A stretch of DNA of 64,000 bases from Streptomyces sp. NBC_01317 (GCF_035961655.1 NZ_CP108393.1:7835501-7899500); one strand, 5' to 3'. Positions 42,571 to 52,324 are shown, numbered from the stretch's first letter. Numbers and translations are program-made. The notes: a model not told the origin generated them from the letters alone.

Positions 42571-43107
42571 GTGCTGCTCGAAACCCCCCGGCTCCGCCTG
42601 CGCCACTTCCAGGCCGACGACGTGCCCGCCTTCTCGGCCTACCAGTCCGACCCGGACGTCGCCCGCTACCAGGGCTGGACGGCGCCGGTCCCCGTCGAGG
42701 AGGCCGCGCCGCTCGTGAAGCGGTTCGCCGCCGCCGACCCCGCCCTGCCCGGCTGGTTCCAGTACGCGATCGAGCTGAAGGCCGACGGGTGCCTGATCGG
42801 GGACGTCGGGGTGAACCTGCACGAGAACCTGATGCAGGCCGACCTGGGCTTCACCCTCGCCGCCGACCGGCAGGGGTACGGCTATGCCACGGAAGCCGTA
42901 CGCGCCGTGCTGGACGACCTCTTCGCGCGCGGGCTGCGGCGGGTGTCGGCGGAGTGCGACGTGCGCAACACCCGCTCCGCCCGGCTGCTGGAACGGGTCG
43001 GCTTCCAGCGGGAGGGCCTGCGCCCCGCGTTCACCTGGCTCAAGGGTGAGTGGACCGACGACCTGATCTTCGGTCTCCTCGCGGACCGCAGGCCGCCCTC
43101 AGCCTGA
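42571..43107 (+). CDS. GNAT-family N-acetyltransferase (RimJ/RimL type)
   Basis: A 178-residue acetyltransferase using acetyl-CoA. The N-terminal LLETPRLRLRHFQADDVPAF pattern and the acetyl-CoA pyrophosphate loop DRQGYGYATEA followed by NTRSARLLERVGFQREG are classic for the RimJ/RimL subgroup, which includes ribosomal-protein, drug and small-molecule acetyltransferases. GTG start at 42571 with a G-rich ribosome site. It is divergent from the NRPS gene and could be unrelated; a role in acetylating the peptide product or giving self-resistance is only a possibility. It overlaps the converging MarR gene by 9 bases. Confidence 0.88.
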   Translation: MLLETPRLRLRHFQADDVPAFSAYQSDPDVARYQGWTAPVPVEEAAPLVKRFAAADPALPGWFQYAIELKADGCLIGDVGVNLHENLMQADLGFTLAADRQGYGYATEAVRAVLDDLFARGLRRVSAECDVRNTRSARLLERVGFQREGLRPAFTWLKGEWTDDLIFGLLADRRPPSA

Positions 43108-43581
43108 GCGGTGCGACGGCACTCCGGGCGGGGACGCGGCCAGCCGGTCCAGCACCTCGATCAGGCCCGGCAGGGCCGCCAGTTCCTCGGGGCTCAGCGT
43201 GGTCTCGATGGCGTGCGCCAGCCACGCCTCGCGCCCCTCCATGGCGGCCCGCAGCACGTCCCGCCCCTGGTCCGTGGCCACCACCAGGAACCGCCGGCCG
43301 TCGTCGGGGTCGGGGTGGCGGGTGATGAGCCCGCCCTTCTCCAGCGCGGCCAGCGTCTGCGCCATGGACTGCGGCCGCATGTACTCCGCCGCGGCCAGGT
43401 CGCTGGTCGTGGCGGGCGGCCCGCTGACCACCCGGTGCAGGGCCGCGAGCTGACTCCTGGTCCACACCGAGGACCCGGGCCCGCCCTCCGCCCGCAACCG
43501 CCCCCGCAGTCTGCCCAGGGCGAGCGACAGGCCCACCGCCGCCCGCGCCGCCTCGTTCCTCCGACCGGTCATGGCTCGCAT
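43099..43581 (-). CDS. MarR-family transcriptional regulator
   Basis: A 160-residue winged-helix dimer. The DNA-binding region includes TTSDLAAAEYMRPQSMAQTLAALEKGGLITR as the helix-turn-helix and DPDDGRRFLVVATDQG as the beta-wing, both standard for MarR. ATG at 43581, with a second at 43572; neither has a strong ribosome site and the transcript may be near-leaderless. MarR proteins usually respond to small phenolic or other ligands and repress nearby genes; SthA upstream on the same strand (55 bases away) and the overlapping GNAT gene are the neighbours. Confidence 0.9.
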   Translation of the reverse strand: MRAMTGRRNEAARAAVGLSLALGRLRGRLRAEGGPGSSVWTRSQLAALHRVVSGPPATTSDLAAAEYMRPQSMAQTLAALEKGGLITRHPDPDDGRRFLVVATDQGRDVLRAAMEGREAWLAHAIETTLSPEELAALPGLIEVLDRLAASPPGVPSHRSG

Positions 43582-43635
43582 CGTACAGCAAATGCGCAGG
43601 TAGCCTGAAGAATAAGCGACGCGGGGGCGGCCCGG

Positions 43636-45039
43636 TCAGCGTTCCATGCGGTCGATCTGGCGGATCTTGTTCGTCACGTCGAGCGCCGCGACCTTGTAGG
43701 ACTCCGCGAGCGTCGGATAGTTGAACACCGCGTCCACCAGATAGTCGACCGTCCCGCCGCACCCCATCACGGCCTGGCCGATGTGGATCAGTTCGGTCGC
43801 GCCGGAGCCGAAGCAGTGCACCCCCAGCAGCTTCCGGTCCTCCGGCGACACCAGCAGTTTCAGCATGCCGTGCGTGTCCCCGATGATCTGGCCCCGGGCC
43901 AGCTCCCGATAGCGCGAGACACCGACCTCGAACGGCACCTTCTCGTCGGTCAGCTGGTCCTCGGTCTTCCCGATGAAGCTGATCTCGGGGATCGTGTAGA
44001 TCCCGATCGGCTGCAAGTGGTGCATCGCGTTCACCGGCTCGTCGCACGCGTGGTACGCGGCGGCGCGGCCCTGTTCCATCGAGGTGGCGGCCAGCGCGGG
44101 GAAGCCTATGACGTCACCGACGGCGTAGATGTGCGGCACGGTGGTGCGGTAGTGCTCGTCCACGCTGATGCGCCCGCGCTTGTCGGCGCTCAACCCCGCC
44201 TTGTCCAGGTCGAGTTCGTCCGTCAGCCCCTGGCGTCCCGCCGAGTACATCACCGCGTCGGCGGCTATCTTCTTGCCGCTCTCCAGGACGGTGAGCGTGC
44301 CGTGTTCGTGCCGCTCCACCGCCGCGACCGTCTCGCCGAACCGGAACGTGACAGCCAGGTCCCTGAGGCGGTACTTGAGCGCCTCGACCACCTCGACGTC
44401 ACAGAAGTCCAGCATCCCGTCCCGCTGTTCCACCACGGTGATCTTGCTGCCGAGGGCCGCGAACATCGAGGCGTACTCCATGCCGATGACCCCGGCGCCC
44501 ACGATCACCATGGACCGCGGCACGTCCGCCATGTTCAGGACGCTGTCCGAGTCCATGACCGTACGGTCGTCGAACTCGACGGTCGCCGGACGCGCCGGAC
44601 GGGTGCCGGTCGCGATGACGATGTGGTCGGCGGTGAGCAGCCGGTCCTGCCCCGCCGAGTCCCGTACGGCCACGGTGTGGTCGTCCACGAACCGTCCGGT
44701 GCCCGAGAGCAGCGTGACCTGGTTCCTGGCCAGCTGATTGCGGACGACGTCGACCTCACGGCTGACCACGTGCTGCGTACGGGCCGTCAGGTCGGCGACG
44801 GTGATCTCTTCCTTGAGCCGGTAGCTCTGGCCGTACAGGTCGCGCTGGCTGAGCCCGGTGAGATAGAGCACCGCCTCGCGCAGCGTCTTGGAGGGCACCG
44901 TCCCCGTATGGATGGAGACGCCCCCGACCATGTCGGGGCGGTCGACGACCGCCACCCGGCGACCGAGCTTGGCCGCGGCGATGGCGGCCTTCTGGCCGCC
45001 CGGTCCTGATCCGATGACAAGCATGTCGAAGTCGGGCAC
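43636..45039 (-). CDS. sthA: Soluble pyridine nucleotide transhydrogenase
   Basis: A 467-residue FAD enzyme that equilibrates NADPH + NAD+ with NADP+ + NADH in the cytoplasm. FAD motif GSGPGG (11-16), NAD(P)-binding [13 protein letters not shown] in the middle, second FAD contact [13 protein letters not shown], and a dimer-interface region at the C-terminus are visible. In the place of the CxxxxC redox disulfide of lipoamide-dehydrogenase relatives it has [13 protein letters not shown] with no cysteine, consistent with transhydrogenases rather than disulfide reductases. The GTG at 45039 ([10 protein letters not shown]) matches the usual N-terminus of streptomycete homologues although the Shine-Dalgarno is poor. 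Confidence 0.92.
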   Translation of the reverse strand: MPDFDMLVIGSGPGGQKAAIAAAKLGRRVAVVDRPDMVGGVSIHTGTVPSKTLREAVLYLTGLSQRDLYGQSYRLKEEITVADLTARTQHVVSREVDVVRNQLARNQVTLLSGTGRFVDDHTVAVRDSAGQDRLLTADHIVIATGTRPARPATVEFDDRTVMDSDSVLNMADVPRSMVIVGAGVIGMEYASMFAALGSKITVVEQRDGMLDFCDVEVVEALKYRLRDLAVTFRFGETVAAVERHEHGTLTVLESGKKIAADAVMYSAGRQGLTDELDLDKAGLSADKRGRISVDEHYRTTVPHIYAVGDVIGFPALAATSMEQGRAAAYHACDEPVNAMHHLQPIGIYTIPEISFIGKTEDQLTDEKVPFEVGVSRYRELARGQIIGDTHGMLKLLVSPEDRKLLGVHCFGSGATELIHIGQAVMGCGGTVDYLVDAVFNYPTLAESYKVAALDVTNKIRQIDRMER

Positions 45040-45217
45040 GGAAGGAGTCTGTCAGCCGCCCGCGCTTCCCGGAAGGGCGGGTCCGATGCGCGGGACGGCC
45101 CCATCAATCACGGCCGGGGTCCCGGATCGTGGGTACGTTTTGTCCTGTCCAGGGAGATCGAGTCACCTTCTGTACTGATATCTCCTCGCTTGTGGCCGAG
45201 ACAGATCGAGGAACCCC

Positions 45218-46048
45218 ATGCCCGCGGTCCCCACCCGCACGCTCAACAACGGCGTCACCATCCCGCAGCTCGGATTCGGTGTCTTCCAGATCCCGCCGCA
45301 GCAGACCCGCGAAGCGACGCTCCTCGCCCTGGAGACCGGCTACCGGCACATCGACACCGCCGAGGCCTACGGGAACGAGAAGGAGGTCGGCCAGGCGATC
45401 CGTGACTCCGGCATCGACCGGAGCGAGATTTTCGTGACCAGCAAGCTCAACGACCGGGCCCACGCCCCCGAGGACGCCCTGCGGGCCTTCGACCGGACCC
45501 TGGAGGTCCTCGGCACCGGCCCGCTCGACCTCTTCCTCATCCACTGGCCGATGCCGTCCGTCGGCGACTTCGTGGAGACCTGGCACGCCATGGAGGAGAT
45601 GTACCACGGCGGGCAGGTCCGGGCGGTCGGCGTCTCCAACTTCCAGCCCCACCACCTGCGCCGGCTGCTCCAGAGCAGCGTGATCGTGCCGGCCGTCAAC
45701 CAGATCGAGATCCACCCCTACCTGACCCAGGACGACGTACGGGCCTTCAACGCCGACCACGACATCGCCACCGAGGCCTGGTCGCCGATCGCCCAGGGCA
45801 AGGTGCTCGACGACCCCACCCTCACGTCCGTCGCCGAGCGCCTCGGCCGCACCCCCGCCCAGGTGACCCTCCGCTGGCACATCCAGCGCGGCGACATCGT
45901 CTTCCCGAAGTCGGTCACCCGCGCCCGGGTCGAGGAGAACTTCCGTCTCTTCGACTTCACCCTCACCGAGGGGGACATGGCGGAGATCTCGGCGCTCAAC
46001 CGCGACGAGCGCACCGGCTTCGACCCGGACCGGTACCCCAACAACTGA
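45218..46048 (+). CDS. Aldo/keto reductase
   Basis: A 276-residue NADPH-dependent TIM-barrel reductase. The catalytic tetrad is visible: Asp in HIDTAEAYGNE together with its Tyr, Lys in FVTSKLND and His in IHWPMP. The C-terminal cofactor region FPKSVTRARVEENFRLFDF recognises the NADPH phosphate. ATG at 45218 with AGGAA just upstream. It closely resembles bacterial 2,5-diketo-D-gluconate reductase-type enzymes, which reduce many aldehydes and ketones. Single gene, facing the same way as the TerC-like gene 176 bases downstream. Confidence 0.92.
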   Translation: MPAVPTRTLNNGVTIPQLGFGVFQIPPQQTREATLLALETGYRHIDTAEAYGNEKEVGQAIRDSGIDRSEIFVTSKLNDRAHAPEDALRAFDRTLEVLGTGPLDLFLIHWPMPSVGDFVETWHAMEEMYHGGQVRAVGVSNFQPHHLRRLLQSSVIVPAVNQIEIHPYLTQDDVRAFNADHDIATEAWSPIAQGKVLDDPTLTSVAERLGRTPAQVTLRWHIQRGDIVFPKSVTRARVEENFRLFDFTLTEGDMAEISALNRDERTGFDPDRYPNN

Positions 46049-46223
46049 CTGCCCGGAGACCGGCCGGCGGGGACGGTCGTACGAACATCCGGGTCGCCGG
46101 GCCCGTCGGGCGCCCCGCCAGGACGGTGTACGACGCATGATGATTCACTGGGCCGGAGATCCGCGCCGCCGTACCCGGATGACGCGCCTTCGTACACGGA
46201 TGATACGGATGATGGGGTAGCCA

Positions 46224-47324
46224 GTGATTCTGAAGACCTTCCGGTGGGCCTTCGTGGTCACCGCGCTCGGCCTGGGACTGGGGGTCCTCTACGACGGTAC
46301 GAAAGCGCTGGGGATCGTCGCGATCCTGGCGGTCCTGGAGATCTCGCTGTCCTTCGACAACGCGGTGATCAACGCCGGGATCCTCAAGAAGATGAGTGTC
46401 TTCTGGCAGAAGATCTTCCTCACCATCGGTGTGCTGATCGCGGTCTTCGGCATGCGGCTGGTCTTCCCCATCCTGATCGTGTCCGTCACGGCCAAGATCG
46501 GGCCGATCGAGTCCGTACGGCTCGCCCTGAACGACAAGGACCGCTACCAGCAGCTGGTCACCGACGCGCACCCGTCGATCGCGGCCTTCGGCGGGATGTT
46601 CCTGCTGATGATCTTCCTCAACTTCATCTTCGAGGACCGGGAGATCAAGTGGCAGGCCTGGCTGGAGCGGCCGCTGGCCAAGCTCGGCCAGGTCGACATG
46701 CTCGCCGTCTGCCTCGCGCTCATCGCGCTGCTCATCGCGTCCATGACGGTCGCCACGAGCGCCCACCAGCACGGCGGGCATCACGCCGACAAGGCGTCCA
46801 CGGTGCTCACCGCGGGGGTGGCGGGCCTCATCACCTATCTGATCGTCGGCGGGCTCTCCAGCTTCTTCGAGGGCCGGCTGGAGGCGGAAGAGGAACGCGA
46901 GACGGAGAAGGCCGAGGAGGTCGGCCGGGCACGCTCGGCGGCGGCCGTCACGGGCAAGGCCGCGTTCTTCATGTTCCTCTACCTGGAAGTCATCGACGCG
47001 TCGTTCTCCTTCGACGGGGTCATCGGCGCCTTCGCCATCACCAACGACATCGTGCTGCTGGCGCTGGGCCTCGGCATCGGCGCGATGTACGTCAGGTCGC
47101 TCACGGTCTTCCTCGTGCGCAAGGGCACGCTGGACGACTACGTGTACCTGGAGCACGGCGCGCATTACGCGATCGGGGCGCTCGCCGTGATCCTGATCGT
47201 CACCATCCAGTACCAGATCAGCGAACTCATCACCGGGCTCGTCGGCGTGGTCCTGATCGGCTGGTCGTTCTGGTCCTCGGTCCTGCGCAACAGGCGCCTC
47301 GCGAGCAGCGGGTCCGACGCCTGA
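46224..47324 (+). CDS. TerC-like integral membrane protein (DUF475)
   Basis: A 366-residue membrane protein with about eight hydrophobic helices in two related halves. Each half contains the conserved acidic pattern of the TerC superfamily: EISLSFDNAVINA early and EVIDASFSFDGVIGAF later. A charged cytoplasmic loop (about 215-245, Glu/Arg-rich) separates them. Homologues are annotated DUF475; TerC relatives are linked to manganese efflux and tellurite resistance, often near TerD-type genes, but none is adjacent here. GTG start at 46224. Followed immediately by a bidirectional terminator. Confidence 0.88.
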   Translation: MILKTFRWAFVVTALGLGLGVLYDGTKALGIVAILAVLEISLSFDNAVINAGILKKMSVFWQKIFLTIGVLIAVFGMRLVFPILIVSVTAKIGPIESVRLALNDKDRYQQLVTDAHPSIAAFGGMFLLMIFLNFIFEDREIKWQAWLERPLAKLGQVDMLAVCLALIALLIASMTVATSAHQHGGHHADKASTVLTAGVAGLITYLIVGGLSSFFEGRLEAEEERETEKAEEVGRARSAAAVTGKAAFFMFLYLEVIDASFSFDGVIGAFAITNDIVLLALGLGIGAMYVRSLTVFLVRKGTLDDYVYLEHGAHYAIGALAVILIVTIQYQISELITGLVGVVLIGWSFWSSVLRNRRLASSGSDA

Positions 47325-47346
47325 GGCCCGCCTCCGGGTGGGCCTC
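47323..47346. terminator. Bidirectional hairpin terminator
   Basis: GAGGCCCGCC (47323-47332) pairs with GGTGGGCCTC (47337-47346) at nine of ten positions, with a 4-base loop. It overlaps the stop of the TerC-like gene and lies 14 bases from the end of the converging VOC gene. Confidence 0.7.
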
Positions 47347-47359
47347 TCCCGGACGCTCG

Positions 47360-48154
47360 CTAACGGTCGCTCACCACGGTGAACATGCCGCCGTCCGGGT
47401 CGCGCAGCGTGGCCTCCCGGCCGGTCGGCGGGGACGACGGGGGAGCCACGACCTCGCCCCCCGCCGCGAGGGCGGCGTCCGCCGCCGCGTCCACGTCGTC
47501 CACCCGGAACGACACCTGCCAGCGCGGGCGGATCCGCGGATCGGGAGCGCTGCCCACGGCCCCGCCGCGCAGCGCGCACACCGTACGCTCGCCGTCCCGC
47601 ACCATTACCCGGTCCTGCTCGTAGTGCGCCTCCAGCCCCTCCTTCCCCTCCGGGGCCCAGTGCAGGACCTGCCCGTAGAAGATCGCGGCGGCGAAGGCGT
47701 CCCGGGTGCGCAGCTCCAGGCGGGCGGGGCCCTGCCCCTTCCCGATCGACCAGCCCGGGATGATCCTGCCCTCCCAGAGGCCGAAGACCGCGCCGTCGGG
47801 ATCGGCGGCCAGTGCCCCGCGTCCGGTGTTCATGGCGAGGGGACCGACGGCGACGGTGGCGCTCCGCTCCCTCACCCGGGAGGTGGCCCCGTTCACGTCG
47901 TCCACCACGAAGTACGGGGTCCAGGAGACGGCGGTACGCAGCGTGGAGGCGAGAGCGCCGATCCCGGCGACGGCCTCCCCGCCGACCAGCCCGACGGAGA
48001 ACTCGTCGCCCAGGGACGTCGAACGGTAGGACCAGCCGAGGACCGCGCGGTAGAACTCCTGGGCGGCGGGGAGATCGCGGGCCATCAGACTCACCCAGCA
48101 GGGAGATCCGGTGACGGCTTGAGGTGACGCCGGCATGACGCTGGTGCGCTCCAT
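47360..48154 (-). CDS. Two-domain VOC (glyoxalase/bleomycin-resistance fold) protein, paralogue
   Basis: A 264-residue protein with two tandem VOC domains, the first beginning CWVSLMARDLPAAQEFY and the second LELRTRDAFAAAIFY. It is clearly paralogous to the gene at 11430-12221: shared strings include SWTPYF, GIGALAS and VAVGPLA, and the domain lengths match. The ATG at 48154 is used; a second ATG at 48136 is possible. Such proteins may bind metals, drugs or reactive small molecules; no ligand can be assigned. Single-gene unit. Confidence 0.85.
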   Translation of the reverse strand: MERTSVMPASPQAVTGSPCWVSLMARDLPAAQEFYRAVLGWSYRSTSLGDEFSVGLVGGEAVAGIGALASTLRTAVSWTPYFVVDDVNGATSRVRERSATVAVGPLAMNTGRGALAADPDGAVFGLWEGRIIPGWSIGKGQGPARLELRTRDAFAAAIFYGQVLHWAPEGKEGLEAHYEQDRVMVRDGERTVCALRGGAVGSAPDPRIRPRWQVSFRVDDVDAAADAALAAGGEVVAPPSSPPTGREATLRDPDGGMFTVVSDR

Positions 48155-48284
48155 TCGTCCGGGCGGGGACGGATCGACCCCGCCCCCGACGCATGCTCCC
48201 CACCTTGCCGCCGCACACGCTCTTACGCATGTGACGCGCCGCAGATTCGGCGACGCCCTTGCCCGGTCCCGTCACACCGTCCGG

Positions 48285-48785
48285 TCACACCGTCCCGTCG
48301 AGATCACCCGCGTAGTGCGCGATGGCCCGCCGGTACCGCCGCACGGACGGATCCCCACTGGTCTCGGCGAGCACCTCCAACAGCGTCCCGGTCGCCTCCC
48401 GGTGCGCGCCCGTGTTGTACAGCGCCATCGCGAGGAACGCCCGCAGCGCCCCGTCGCCGGGATACCGCGCCACACCGAGCCGGAGCGTCTCGACCGCCTG
48501 CTCGTAGCGGCCGAGTACCCGGTAGGTGGACCCGAGCCCCAGCAACGCGCCCCGGCGGTCCTCGTCGGACAGTCCGTCACCCGCCAGCGCGCGTTCGTAG
48601 TACGGCACGGCATCGGCCTCCAGCCCCAGCACGTCGTGGATCCACGCCGTCTGGTACGCCACTTCCGCGTCCTGCGGGGACCGCGCGGAGAGGTCCAGCA
48701 GCAGCGTGCGCGCCTCCTCGTGCCGGCCTTCTTCCCTGAGCCGTACGGCCCCGGACAGCGAATCGTTTCCGCTCTGCGCGCTCAT
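48285..48785 (-). CDS. Tetratricopeptide-repeat protein
   Basis: A 166-residue, all-helical soluble protein with three to four TPR-like units (for example AEVAYQTAWIHDVLGLEADAV and LLGLGSTYRVLGRYEQAVETL). The ATG at 48785 (MSAQSGND) is preferred; the frame is open upstream to 48860 but that segment reads like non-coding sequence. TPR proteins mediate protein contacts; the partner is unknown. It is divergent from the DUF4126 gene, 85 bases between starts. Confidence 0.75.
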   Translation of the reverse strand: MSAQSGNDSLSGAVRLREEGRHEEARTLLLDLSARSPQDAEVAYQTAWIHDVLGLEADAVPYYERALAGDGLSDEDRRGALLGLGSTYRVLGRYEQAVETLRLGVARYPGDGALRAFLAMALYNTGAHREATGTLLEVLAETSGDPSVRRYRRAIAHYAGDLDGTV

Positions 48786-48870
48786 GGGGACATCGTCGCA
48801 GCTCCCGGCATTGGGGTGAGCGGTCGCCAGGTCCGTTTCCGGGGAAGCCGGGCCGGGCACTCAGGCGTGC

Positions 48871-49455
48871 ATGACCCGGGAAAGTGTTTGTGTGAAATAT
48901 GACGTGACGCGCCTGGTCCTGGTGGGGCTGGTCTCCGGACTGCGCAGCCAGACGGGGATCGCGGCCGTCGCGTTGACCACCGAGCCGGGGGAGCGCGCCC
49001 GGCCCGCGTCGTTGTTCGCGGGGGTGTGGGGCAAGCGGGGCGCCGCCGCCGGGGCCGTCGGGGAGCTGGTCGCGGACAAGCTGCCGTGGACCCCGAGCCG
49101 TCTCACTCCCGCCGGGATCGCCTCCCGGATGGCGTTCGGCGGGTTCGCTGCCGTCGCGCTGTCCTCGCGGGAGCCGGGCGGCGCCCCGCCCGTCCTCGCG
49201 GCCGCGGTGGGGGCCGCCGCGTCCGCGGTGGGCACCCTGGCCGGTGCCTACTGGCGGCGTACGGTCGCCGAGGCCGGCCGCCCCGACTGGCCGGCGGCCC
49301 TGCTGGAGGACGCCGCTGCCCTCCTCCTGGCCTACACCGCCGTCGGGCACACCGACGCCGCCCGGCACGCCGTGGCGACGGCCGCCGGAACGGCGTCGGG
49401 AGCCGTGTCGGGCGCGGTGACCGGCGCGCTCACCCCATCGCGCGGTCGAGGTTGA
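48871..49455 (+). CDS. DUF4126-family membrane protein
   Basis: A 194-residue, Ala/Gly-rich membrane protein with about four hydrophobic segments. The N-terminal VGLVSGLRSQTGIAAVAL and ELVADKLPWTPSRLTP motifs are typical of DUF4126 proteins, whose function is not known. The ATG at 48871 is used; a GTG at 48892 would remove seven residues. Its 3' end overlaps the converging GH15 gene by 26 bases, so the last codons of both genes are constrained by each other. Confidence 0.75.
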   Translation: MTRESVCVKYDVTRLVLVGLVSGLRSQTGIAAVALTTEPGERARPASLFAGVWGKRGAAAGAVGELVADKLPWTPSRLTPAGIASRMAFGGFAAVALSSREPGGAPPVLAAAVGAAASAVGTLAGAYWRRTVAEAGRPDWPAALLEDAAALLLAYTAVGHTDAARHAVATAAGTASGAVSGAVTGALTPSRGRG

Positions 49456-51325
49456 TCGCCGAGCTGATCAGCGCGAGATGGGTGAACGCCTGGGGATAGT
49501 TGCCCAGGTGCTCACCCGTCAGCCCGATCTGCTCCGCGAACAGCCCCAGGTGGTTGGAGTAGGTGAACATCTTCTCCAGCGCCAGCCGCGCCGCCTCCAC
49601 GTCACCGGTCCTGGCCAGCGCCTCCACCCACCAGAACGAGCAGATCGAGAACGTGCCCTCGGTGCCGTCCAGCCCGTCCGGCGCCTGCTCGGGGTCGTAC
49701 CGGAACACCAGGCTGTCCACCACCAGCCGGCGGCGGATGGCCTCGACCGTGGACCGGAAGCGCGGATCCACCGGCGACACGAACTTGACCATCGGCATCA
49801 GCAGCAGCGAGGCGTCCAGGATGTTCGCCGGCTGCTGTCCGTCGTCCGCGGAGAGCCGCTGCACGAACGTCCGCTCCTCGTCGTTCCAGCCGCGCGCCAT
49901 GATCTCGTGGTAGATCCGGTCCCGTACCGAGATCCACCGGCCCAGGTCACCGGGCAGGCCCCGGCGGCGCGCCATTCTGATCATGCGCTCGACCGCGACC
50001 CAGCACATCAGCCGTGAGTACGTGTGGTGCTGCTGGCCCGACCGGGTCTCCCAGATCGACTCGTCGACGGTGTTCCAGTGCTCCAGCAGCCAGTCCAGGA
50101 CCACACAGAGATCGGTCCAGCTCTCGTGCGAGATCCCGGCGCCGTACTTGTCGAACAGGTAGATGGAGTCGATCAGTTCGCCGTAGAGGTCCAGCTGCCG
50201 CTGGCCGCTCGCGTCGTTGCCCGTACGGACCGGGTACGAGCCCCGGTAGCCCTCCAGGTGCCCCAGCACCTCCTCGGGCAGGTGCGCGTGGCCGTCGATC
50301 GAGTACATGACCCGCAGCGGCCCCGCCTCGCCGTCCGTCGCGTCGCGCAGCCGCTCGGTCAGCCAGTCCATGAAGGACTGCGCCTCCTGGGTGAAGCCGA
50401 GGCGCAGCAACGCGTACAGCGAGAACGCGGCGTCGCGGATCCACACGTACCGGTAGTCCCAGTTCCGCACCCCGCCCAGCTGCTCGGGAAGCCCCAGCGT
50501 CGGCGCGGCGATCACCGCGCCCGACGGTTCGTGGGTGAGCAGCTTGAGGGTCAGCGCCGAGCGGTGGACCATCTCGCGCCAGCGGCCGGTGTACGTGGAC
50601 CGGCTCAGCCAGCGCCGCCAGAAGGCCACCGTCGCCGTGAACAGCTCCTCGGCGGTTTCGGGGGGCTCGGCGGGCTCGGCGGACGTCTCCAGTACGAAGA
50701 GCGCCGTCTCGCCCTCCCCGAGGACGAATTCGCCGAACGCGTCGGTGTCGTCCAGCTCCAGACCCACGCTCGCCCGCACCGACAGGATGACCGTGTCACC
50801 GCTGAACCGCACCCCGCGAGGGATCCGCTCCAGCCGGTGCTCGTCGCGTCCGTAGTTCGTCCGGGGCGCGATCCGCACCGACATGAACATCCGGCCGCGG
50901 ATGTTCACCACCCGCCGCACCAGCCGCTGCCGATGGGCGGAGTCGTTCTCCCTCAGGATCGGCATGAAGTCCTGGATCTCCACGATGCCGTCCACCGTGA
51001 ACATGCGGGTGATCAGGATGTTCGTGTCCGGGAAGTAGAACTGGTGACGGTCCACCACCTCGCACACCGGTGCGATCTCCCAGAAGCCGCCGCGCCGGAC
51101 GTCGAGCAGGGACGCGAAGACACTGGGGGAGTCGAAGCGGGGCGCGCAGAACCAGTCGACCCGGCCGTCCGTCCCCACCAGCGCGGCGGTCCGCAGGTCA
51201 CCGATCAGACCGTGCTCGGCGATCGGCAGGTAGTCCTCGCCCCGGTCGTCGGGACGCTCCGCGGAGCGCTGCCCGGCAGCTCTCCACGGACCCTCCGCCC
51301 CGGTGTCCTGATCGTCGCGGTTCAT
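49430..51325 (-). CDS. Glycoside hydrolase family 15 protein (trehalase/glucoamylase type)
   Basis: A 631-residue cytoplasmic protein. An N-terminal beta-sandwich (about 30-270, starting YLPIAEHGLIGDLRTAALVGTDG) precedes an (alpha/alpha)6 barrel (about 285-631) with the GH15 motif GGVRNWDYRYVWIRDAAF. Close relatives in mycobacteria act as trehalases, others as glucoamylases or dextranases. ATG at 51325; the frame is open far upstream but through the GH16 gene region in another frame. No signal peptide, so an intracellular sugar substrate such as trehalose or glycogen-derived oligosaccharides is more likely than starch outside the cell. It is downstream of the GH16 gene but separated from it by a strong hairpin. 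Confidence 0.88.
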   Translation of the reverse strand: MNRDDQDTGAEGPWRAAGQRSAERPDDRGEDYLPIAEHGLIGDLRTAALVGTDGRVDWFCAPRFDSPSVFASLLDVRRGGFWEIAPVCEVVDRHQFYFPDTNILITRMFTVDGIVEIQDFMPILRENDSAHRQRLVRRVVNIRGRMFMSVRIAPRTNYGRDEHRLERIPRGVRFSGDTVILSVRASVGLELDDTDAFGEFVLGEGETALFVLETSAEPAEPPETAEELFTATVAFWRRWLSRSTYTGRWREMVHRSALTLKLLTHEPSGAVIAAPTLGLPEQLGGVRNWDYRYVWIRDAAFSLYALLRLGFTQEAQSFMDWLTERLRDATDGEAGPLRVMYSIDGHAHLPEEVLGHLEGYRGSYPVRTGNDASGQRQLDLYGELIDSIYLFDKYGAGISHESWTDLCVVLDWLLEHWNTVDESIWETRSGQQHHTYSRLMCWVAVERMIRMARRRGLPGDLGRWISVRDRIYHEIMARGWNDEERTFVQRLSADDGQQPANILDASLLLMPMVKFVSPVDPRFRSTVEAIRRRLVVDSLVFRYDPEQAPDGLDGTEGTFSICSFWWVEALARTGDVEAARLALEKMFTYSNHLGLFAEQIGLTGEHLGNYPQAFTHLALISSAINLDRAMG

Positions 51326-51365
51326 CCCGACGAGTCTTGCCCACCGGCCGCGCTCCCGCATGTCG

Positions 51366-51396
51366 GAGACGGCCGGCGGGCCCTCCCGGCCGTCTC
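51366..51396 (-). terminator. Hairpin terminator after the GH16 gene
   Basis: Perfect 11-bp arms GAGACGGCCGG (51366-51376) and CCGGCCGTCTC (51386-51396) with a 9-base loop, directly after the GH16 stop on the minus strand. Confidence 0.75.
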
Positions 51397-51399
51397 GCC

Positions 51400-52206
51400 T
51401 CAGGGGCGGTGGACGCGCAGATACGCGACCTCGTACGACATGCTGTCCACGGACGGTTCGGGGGCGGGGTGGAAGGCACCGGCGCAGACGGAGAGGTTCA
51501 CGATGAGATACGCGCGCCAGAACCACCCGACGCCCCGGTTGTCGGCGAAGACCCGTACCCCGTTGACCCACCAGACCACCGACCACCTCCGGAACTCGAC
51601 CCGCAGGTCCACCCACGCGCCGGGCGCGATCGCCGGATCCGTGAAGTAGCGCTGCCCGCCCCGGACATGGTTGGTCAGCTCCAGGAGATCCGGGTTGTCC
51701 GGGTGGTACTCGAAGACGTCGATCTCGTTCCCGCCGTCCCGCCAGGTCCAGATCGCGGGCCAGGCGCCGATCTCGGCGGGCAGCCGTACGCGCGCCTCCA
51801 GGACGTCGCCCGTACGGACCATGAACCCGTCCTCGCTGCCCTCCGTGGTGAGCAGCCCCGTGTCCCAGTAGCCGTCGCGCCTGCGGGACGCGCGGAAGAT
51901 CCCGTCGCGGCTGAACTCCGCGTCGGGGGAGAGGTGGTCGAGCTTGTTGTCGCCGGGATTGGTGGGCCCGCCGTTCGGATAGGCCCACGAGCGGCCCGCG
52001 ACCCACTGGTCGGGCGAGGAGAAGTCGGCCGTGAAGACCGGCGGCGCTCCGGGGCGCGAGGGCACCGGCACTGTGGGCACCGGACCCGTGGGCCCCGGTT
52101 GCCCCGGCCGCTGCGACACCGGACCGGGTGGTCTGCCCCTCGGTCCCGGCACCCGGCCGAGCTTCTCGGCGAGCCATTCCACGAACGGGGATCCACGCTG
52201 TCCCAT
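51400..52206 (-). CDS. Glycoside hydrolase family 16 protein (beta-glucanase-like)
   Basis: A 268-residue jelly-roll hydrolase. The GH16 catalytic motif ExDxxE is present as EIDVFE at 161-166 (Glu161 nucleophile, Glu166 acid/base), with WPAIWTW just before it as usual for laminarinases and related enzymes. The first 55 residues are charged then very rich in Pro and Gly, and no signal peptide is seen, which is odd for an enzyme that acts on external beta-glucans; either a longer start exists, export is non-classical or the enzyme is truncated at its N-terminus. Upstream on the same strand lie sialidase and acyltransferase genes. Confidence 0.85.
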   Translation of the reverse strand: MGQRGSPFVEWLAEKLGRVPGPRGRPPGPVSQRPGQPGPTGPVPTVPVPSRPGAPPVFTADFSSPDQWVAGRSWAYPNGGPTNPGDNKLDHLSPDAEFSRDGIFRASRRRDGYWDTGLLTTEGSEDGFMVRTGDVLEARVRLPAEIGAWPAIWTWRDGGNEIDVFEYHPDNPDLLELTNHVRGGQRYFTDPAIAPGAWVDLRVEFRRWSVVWWVNGVRVFADNRGVGWFWRAYLIVNLSVCAGAFHPAPEPSVDSMSYEVAYLRVHRP

Positions 52207-52324
52207 CGCATCCCTTTCACCGGTACCGACGGTGTACGGCCTGGCACCGTAGGGAGCATGAGGGCCGTACGGGCGGTGACGTGTCGTTACTCAAGGTGAT
52301 GGTACGTTCACCGAGGGCGACCGA

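Noticed and set aside
43636..45039. Dihydrolipoamide dehydrogenase or mercuric reductase
   Set aside because: The redox-active CxxxxC motif is absent; sequence features fit SthA.
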